64,000 nt of DNA from NCBI GenBank assembly GCA_964461115.1, contig CAYWSX010000001.1, positions 248,001-312,000 on the forward strand, read 5' to 3'. This DNA comes from RGIG2134 sp964461115. Its GTDB lineage: Bacteria > Cyanobacteriota > Vampirovibrionia > Gastranaerophilales > Gastranaerophilaceae. How positions within the stretch are numbered: the stretch's first letter is position 1; each line of letters opens with the position of its first letter. Position numbers and translations under genes: made by a program. This document shows, in pieces, positions 59,941 through 64,000 of the stretch. The notes below the pieces were generated by a model. It had not been told where the DNA came from. It searched no databases and worked only from the letters and a program-made list of their open reading frames with translations.

Positions 59941-61518
59941 TTATTTTTCTGAATTTTCCACACCCGGAAATTTGTCTGACCCCGTGCGCATTTTCGTAAT
60001 TAAATACTGTAATTTCGGAATAACCGTCGACAAAAAGATTGCAGAAATTCCCAATCCGGCACCGATATGCAAACCGTTACGGAGCAGATTTCGTTTGTTG
60101 TATTTCAACATAAAATCAGGCGTCAATTCATTAATTTTTTCTTTTTCTGCAAATTCAATCAATCCGTTAACGTATTTATTGATATTTTCCCTTAATTTTT
60201 CAACACTATCCGCGTTAACGTACTGATATGGATCTGTAAGCCCGCCATTAAATGAATCCCTCATTACTCGAAGAAGAAACTTAGGATCAGAAACAGCGTT
60301 GTCATTTAAAAGGTCAAATACCTGCCATTTTGTGATAATTTTTCCGACACCTTCTTTTCCAAGATATGATCGATCCACCTCAGGCTGCAAACTCGCAAGC
60401 TTGTGAGCTTTCATCCTCATCACTCGACCTTCTTTTGAGGTGAAATCCATTCCCAAAGACTTTGCCTGCTCGTAAAATTCTTCCAAAGAAAGAACGTTGC
60501 CGTTTTTGAAATTGAATTTATCAACTTTTTCTTGTACAGCTTTGATATCTGAGCCTAAACCAAATTTTTTCATCTCTGCAAGGTCAACATTTGGTGTATC
60601 CGGCTTTTGGTTATGCGCAACAAGCTGCTTCACAAGAGCATTATGGACATTCATAGCTGTCATCGGATCGAGTTTTGATAATTTTCCGCCGTAGCCGTCA
60701 TGTTTGTTCAAGAAGTTTATGATGTGTTTCGTGCTCGCAAGATAGAAATATATTGAAGCGCCGTCACGGAACAAAATCTCCACTCTTTCATCTTTATTAC
60801 GCGCATTGTAAGTTCTTCCCGCCAATACACCTGTATCTGTTGCAAGAAGCTTATAAATGTCGTGATTTTCCAAATTATTTGTAATAGTCGCAAACTTGTC
60901 TATTGATAAACCAAATGACGGGCTTGCAGACCTTTTCTTAATAAAATTGTCCATACCTTCATATTTAACATTCATAAGTGAAGGATTTTCGAATATATTT
61001 TTGTTTTTATTTTCATTTTTCTTGCTGTCATGATTTAAAAGTTTTTTTGTAACTTTCTGATTTATTTTTGGCACAACAAAGCCAAGAAAACCTCCGGCCA
61101 AAACAACAGCAGTAGCCACTTTTGTAAATTTAAAAGCAACCAATTTCTTTCTTACTGAGTCACTAATATTTTGATTACGAACCATATTTTCAAAAGGATG
61201 GCGCACCGAGTCTTTGGCAAGAGAAAATTCCGGATTTTTTATTCCCAAGAATTTTTGTCCGAATTTATCCCCAAGCCAATTAAAAAACTTAACCCCGCCA
61301 AGCCAAAAAACAGCACCAACAGTCTCTTCACAAGCTCTTTCTCTAGCTTCTGTAAATCCGCCTCTTTTTTGAGCCTGATATGTACGCCCACCCGTTACTG
61401 TGGCCTCCAAAAGGATTACAGGCAAAAGCACACCGGGTTTATTCAGGTGTGTAACAAATTTTCTTAAGTTTGTCGGCTGCACAAGGTACTTTGCAGCTGC
61501 TGTATTGATGTTAGTCAT
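59941..61518 (-). CDS. Large lineage-specific membrane protein
   Basis: A 525-residue protein of no family I recognise. It has hydrophobic segments near 25-45 (PGVLLPVILLEATVTG), 135-155 (ATAVVLAGGFLGFVVP) and the C terminus (LHIGAGLGISAIFLSTVIPK). The first part has the stretch ARERACEETVGAVFWLGGVK and FNWLGDKFGQKFLG. The middle, 165-460, is soluble, Lys/Asp/Asn-rich and helical. The frame extends to 61548, but the ATG at 61518 has GAAGG upstream and is preferred with some doubt. A signal peptide is absent, so it is probably an inner-membrane protein. Confidence 0.6.
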   Translation of the reverse strand: MTNINTAAAKYLVQPTNLRKFVTHLNKPGVLLPVILLEATVTGGRTYQAQKRGGFTEARERACEETVGAVFWLGGVKFFNWLGDKFGQKFLGIKNPEFSLAKDSVRHPFENMVRNQNISDSVRKKLVAFKFTKVATAVVLAGGFLGFVVPKINQKVTKKLLNHDSKKNENKNKNIFENPSLMNVKYEGMDNFIKKRSASPSFGLSIDKFATITNNLENHDIYKLLATDTGVLAGRTYNARNKDERVEILFRDGASIYFYLASTKHIINFLNKHDGYGGKLSKLDPMTAMNVHNALVKQLVAHNQKPDTPNVDLAEMKKFGLGSDIKAVQEKVDKFNFKNGNVLSLEEFYEQAKSLGMDFTSKEGRVMRMKAHKLASLQPEVDRSYLGKEGVGKIITKWQVFDLLNDNAVSDPKFLLRVMRDSFNGGLTDPYQYVNADSVEKLRENINKYVNGLIEFAEKEKINELTPDFMLKYNKRNLLRNGLHIGAGLGISAIFLSTVIPKLQYLITKMRTGSDKFPGVENSEK

Positions 61519-61641
61519 GTTCCTTCGGCTAAATTGGCATACACTCATTTTAAGTCTGTCAATTTAGCAATTTGCTAGTTGTAAGTGTTATTTTAACATT
61601 AATTAATATAAAAATTCAAGCTACGCTTGTTTTTGAGTGCG

Positions 61642-62931
61642 CTACGGCTTTATTCTGTCCATAAGACGCGGAAACGGTATCGTCTCCCGTACATGGTGCA
61701 AACCGCAAAGCCAAGAAACCGTACGCTCAACGCCCAGACCAAATCCTGCGTGTTCGCATGAACCGAATTTTCTTAAATCCATGTACCAATCAAAAACACT
61801 TTCCTCAAGCCCATGTTCAATCATTTTTTCGCGTAATTTCTCAATATTTTCTTCACGTTGCCCGCCGCCAATAATCTCACCGTATCCTTCAGGTGCAATC
61901 ATATCAACACATAAAGCCAACTTGGCATTTTCAGGGTCTTGCTTCATGTAGAACGCTTTTACATCGCGCGGATACCTGTGAATCATTACAGGACGGTCAA
62001 ATTCTTCCGAAATAAGCGTTTCTTCATCTCCGCCGAAATCTTCTCCCCACGGAGTATCATTCCCTTTTTTGTGAAGAATTTCAATTGCTTCATCATAAGT
62101 AATTCTTGGAAACGGACGCTTAATATTTTCCAATTTTGCAATATCTCGCTCTAAAAGCTCCAATTCGGGACGATTGTGTTCCAAAACTTGCTGAACGATA
62201 TACTCAACCATTTCTTCCGCCAAATCCATGTCGTCTTGGAGGTTAAAAAATGCAACTTCAGGTTCTACCATCCAAAATTCCGTAAGGTGGCGGCGAGTTT
62301 TTGATTTTTCTGCCCTAAAAGTAGGTCCAAAGCAATAAACTTTACCGAGCGCCATAGCGGCAGCCTCCATATATAGCTGCCCGCTTTGTGTAAGGTATGC
62401 TTTATCATCAAAATATGTTGTTTCAAAAAGATTCGTTGTACCCTCACAAGCATTAGGTGTGAAAATCGGAGCGTCAACAAGATGGAATTTTTTATTATCA
62501 AAGAAATCACGAATTGACTTAATAATTCTGTGACGAACGGTCAAAATCGCCTTTTGGCGCAAAGAACGCAGCCATAAATGGCGGTGCTCCATCAAAAAGT
62601 GATTTCCGTGCTCTTTCGGAGTTATCGGATAGTCAACGCTTTCGCCTATCAATTTTAAATCTTTAACATCAATTTCATACCCAATTTTTGAACGGTCATG
62701 CTTTTTTACAGTTCCTACAATCTCTATAGTGGATTCCTGCGCAATTTTGTCCCCAAGCTCAAAAACTTCATCAGACACATTGCCCTTAAAAACTACCGCC
62801 TGAATCTCAGCCGTTCCATCACGAAGCTGCAAAAAATGAAGCTTTCCGCTGGAACGCTTATTGTAAAGCCACGCTTTGAGTGTAATTTCTTGTCCGTCGT
62901 AATCCTTGATGTCTTCAATCCAAATTTTCAT
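61642..62931 (-). CDS. asnS: Asparaginyl-tRNA synthetase
   Basis: AsnS charges tRNA-Asn. The 429 residues have an N-terminal OB-fold anticodon-binding domain (LKAWLYNKRSSGKLHFLQLR) and a class II catalytic domain with motif 1 (IRDFFDNKKFHLVDAPIFTP), motif 2 (FGPTFRAEKSKTRRHLTEFW) and motif 3 (GFGLGVERTVSWL). Its presence suggests direct charging of asparagine rather than only transamidation. GGAG precedes the ATG. It is a single gene in this window. Confidence 0.96.
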   Translation of the reverse strand: MKIWIEDIKDYDGQEITLKAWLYNKRSSGKLHFLQLRDGTAEIQAVVFKGNVSDEVFELGDKIAQESTIEIVGTVKKHDRSKIGYEIDVKDLKLIGESVDYPITPKEHGNHFLMEHRHLWLRSLRQKAILTVRHRIIKSIRDFFDNKKFHLVDAPIFTPNACEGTTNLFETTYFDDKAYLTQSGQLYMEAAAMALGKVYCFGPTFRAEKSKTRRHLTEFWMVEPEVAFFNLQDDMDLAEEMVEYIVQQVLEHNRPELELLERDIAKLENIKRPFPRITYDEAIEILHKKGNDTPWGEDFGGDEETLISEEFDRPVMIHRYPRDVKAFYMKQDPENAKLALCVDMIAPEGYGEIIGGGQREENIEKLREKMIEHGLEESVFDWYMDLRKFGSCEHAGFGLGVERTVSWLCGLHHVRETIPFPRLMDRIKP

Positions 62932-63011
62932 TTTAAACTCCTTGAAATCTTTATTGAGTTTATTTTACAACTAATTTCGAGGAAGTTCAAGGAATCAATT
63001 TTCAATAAAAA

Positions 63012-63031
63012 GCAGACATTTTCATGTCTGC
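63012..63031 (-). terminator. Terminator of the DUF1858 gene
   Basis: GCAGACAT pairs with ATGTCTGC around TTTC. On the minus strand the stem is followed by a T run. It lies just after the stop of the DUF1858 gene. Confidence 0.9.
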
Positions 63032-63052
63032 CTTAAATATTGTATTAAAATT

Positions 63053-63253
63053 CTAGCCTAAAAGTTCATTAATCTCTTTTACCATTTGGTCAGGATCTAC
63101 TCCGTGAACTTTTGCACCTGCTTCAAGGTTTTCAAATCTCGCAGCTGCACATCCGATACAACCGAGACCGTATTTTGCAAACACCGGCAGAGCTTCAGGG
63201 TACTGTTGAACAATATCCAAAATGCCCATTTCTTTTGTAACTTTTTCTGACAT
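63053..63253 (-). CDS. DUF1858 domain protein
   Basis: A 66-residue DUF1858 protein, usually found with hybrid-cluster or ScdA-type iron-sulphur proteins. Seen: MGILDIVQQYPEALPVFAKY, then a pair GCIGCAAARF (Cys32, Cys35) and a helical end. The CxxC may form a redox disulphide or bind a cofactor. AAAGGATG precedes the ATG. It is a single gene with its own terminator. The partner it serves is unknown. Confidence 0.88.
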   Translation of the reverse strand: MSEKVTKEMGILDIVQQYPEALPVFAKYGLGCIGCAAARFENLEAGAKVHGVDPDQMVKEINELLG

Positions 63254-63375
63254 AATATCATCCTTTCTTATGTTGATTTCTTTAAAAATATCGTTAAGAT
63301 GTTAGTAGGATTATACACTAAAACAAGACCTCTGCCAAATTATTAAAAAAGGCAAAGTCTTTGGAAGGTTAGAAA

Positions 63376-63642
63376 ATGATTAACATTAAAAACTTGTTCT
63401 CAGACAACACATCAGCAATAGGATTAACATCGTTAGGCTTGGCGAAAAAGATTGAGAACTCCCCCCAAACAACATCACCAAAACGAGCACAAAACATTAA
63501 TCAGCTTCAGCAAAATTTAAACTTGTTTTCTGCTGCAACTCCTCAAATAAATTTTAATGCGTCTAACAATAGTGAAGTTCTCGATAGTCTTTTTGGTCAA
63601 GCAGGAACACTAAACTTCAATAACAACGGACTTCTGGGATAA
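63376..63642 (+). CDS. Small hypothetical Asn/Gln-rich protein
   Basis: An 88-residue protein of no known family, rich in Asn, Gln, Ser and Leu (MINIKNLFSDNTSAIGLTSL; NINQLQQNLNLFSAA), with no signal peptide. It resembles in composition the N terminus of the large protein at 52431 (which has NNINQLMAMH). AAGG precedes the ATG. Its stop directly abuts that of the gene on the other strand. Confidence 0.6.
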   Translation: MINIKNLFSDNTSAIGLTSLGLAKKIENSPQTTSPKRAQNINQLQQNLNLFSAATPQINFNASNNSEVLDSLFGQAGTLNFNNNGLLG

Positions 63643-64000
63643 TTATTGGTTAAATTTATCGTTGTCTTTTAAAAGTTTTTCAAAATCTGATGGTTTTATA
63701 CTTTGAATGAAACTTTTAAACTCTTCTGCTTCTTGTTCATCCTTGGCTGCGTCTGAAGAAATTGCACCTGAAGCAAGAACGGATGCGGAAACATAAATCG
63801 GCGCTTCTACACGTATAGAAACAGCAATTGCGTCAGAAGGGCGCGCATCGATTTCGACAACTCCGCCTTCGTCATTGAGAAGAACGATGGAAGCAAAATA
63901 TGTATCCTCGTCCACGTCACTAATCTCTACTCTATCGATTTTGTAGCCTGTTTTTTCTATAACTTGAATGATTAAGTCATGCGTCATAGGGCGTTGAACT
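63643..64000 (-). CDS. Bifunctional nuclease family protein, 5' end cut by the window
   Basis: This is the C-terminal part of a bifunctional nuclease (DUF151) family protein, known for RNase and DNase activity in plants and bacteria. Seen: RPMTHDLIIQVIEKTG, the strand YFASIVLLNDEGGVVEIDAR, and PSDAIAVSIRVEAPIYVSAS; the rest is an acidic helical tail. The Met at 63987 is internal: the upstream codons (Val-Gln-Arg-Pro) are in frame and match the family PMTHDL stretch, so about 60 N-terminal residues lie beyond position 64000. Its stop touches that of the small gene at 63376. Confidence 0.88.
   Translation of the reverse strand, partial: VQRPMTHDLIIQVIEKTGYKIDRVEISDVDEDTYFASIVLLNDEGGVVEIDARPSDAIAVSIRVEAPIYVSASVLASGAISSDAAKDEQEAEEFKSFIQSIKPSDFEKLLKDNDKFNQ

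Noticed and set aside
1..64000. CRISPR arrays, prophage or insertion sequences
   Set aside because: No regularly spaced repeats, transposase, integrase or phage structural genes were seen.

Overview
The window is an AT-rich, gene-dense bacterial chromosome segment with 68 supported protein genes, one tRNA and no prophage, transposase or CRISPR array. The organism has an outer membrane: there is an MlaA-type lipid-asymmetry protein and an MlaE permease. It makes pantothenate, NAD, leucine, fatty acids and peptidoglycan. Several features point to a gut-type non-photosynthetic cyanobacterial relative (Vampirovibrionia/Melainabacteria, Gastranaerophilales-like): a YvcK protein with two N-terminal membrane helices, many TPR proteins, a GH57/DUF3536 glycosidase, a bifunctional-nuclease-family gene, and several small proteins of no known family. 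This assignment is an inference from gene content, not a search result.

Layout. 1-4.8 kb (+): a pxpA/ycsF-like gene, yvcK, panB, panC and a membrane protein with a degenerate cyclase-like domain form one tight operon. 4.8-16.97 kb: TPR and small unknown genes, nadB-nadC, a ZIP metal transporter, murA followed by a two-module RWYD protein, an exported unknown protein, cytidine deaminase, and TPR-PadR-DUF512 radical SAM. 17.2-25.1 kb: an SH3-like exported protein and a lone amino-acid-binding lipoprotein (+), facing an operon (-) running phosphomannomutase, gcvT, gcvH, gcvPA, ACT, UPF0210, dCMP deaminase. 25.2-36.2 kb: a lone sugar ABC permease, an ATPase-TPR protein with rsmG, fabI, a cluster of palindromic intergenic repeats, then TPR-thioesterase, PilZ and two M16 peptidase genes. 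36.3-41.8 kb: GH57 glycosidase, ROK sugar kinase, rmuC and tRNA-Gln. 41.8-47.1 kb is the most accessory-looking part: large inverted repeats, a small XRE regulator, a methyltransferase, an MlaA-hydrolase fusion, a Cys-rich exported protein and a glycosyltransferase. 47.3-52.4 kb (+): MATE, ilvE, mlaE, fixC, fixX and a second RWYD protein. 52.4-64 kb: a coiled-coil unknown protein, leuD-leuB, tyrS, an orphan histidine kinase, an OPA-family transporter, a lineage-specific membrane protein, asnS, a DUF1858 protein and a truncated bifunctional-nuclease-family gene at the right edge.

Genes that work together. The glycine cleavage genes, panB and the dCMP deaminase meet at methylene-tetrahydrofolate: glycine cleavage makes it, PanB uses it, and dCMP deaminase supplies the dUMP that thymidylate synthase methylates with it. 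MlaA-hydrolase and MlaE suggest phospholipid transport between membranes. FixC-FixX suggests electron transfer to quinone from an electron-transfer flavoprotein that is not encoded here.

What stands out: a two-module RWYDxDP protein family present twice; MlaA fused to a serine-hydrolase domain; a cyclase-like domain without catalytic residues in the pantothenate operon; intergenic hairpin repeats with compensatory stem changes; convergent genes whose stop codons touch at nine sites; three operator-like dyads at promoters; and several genes whose -10 box lies 6-9 bases before the start codon.
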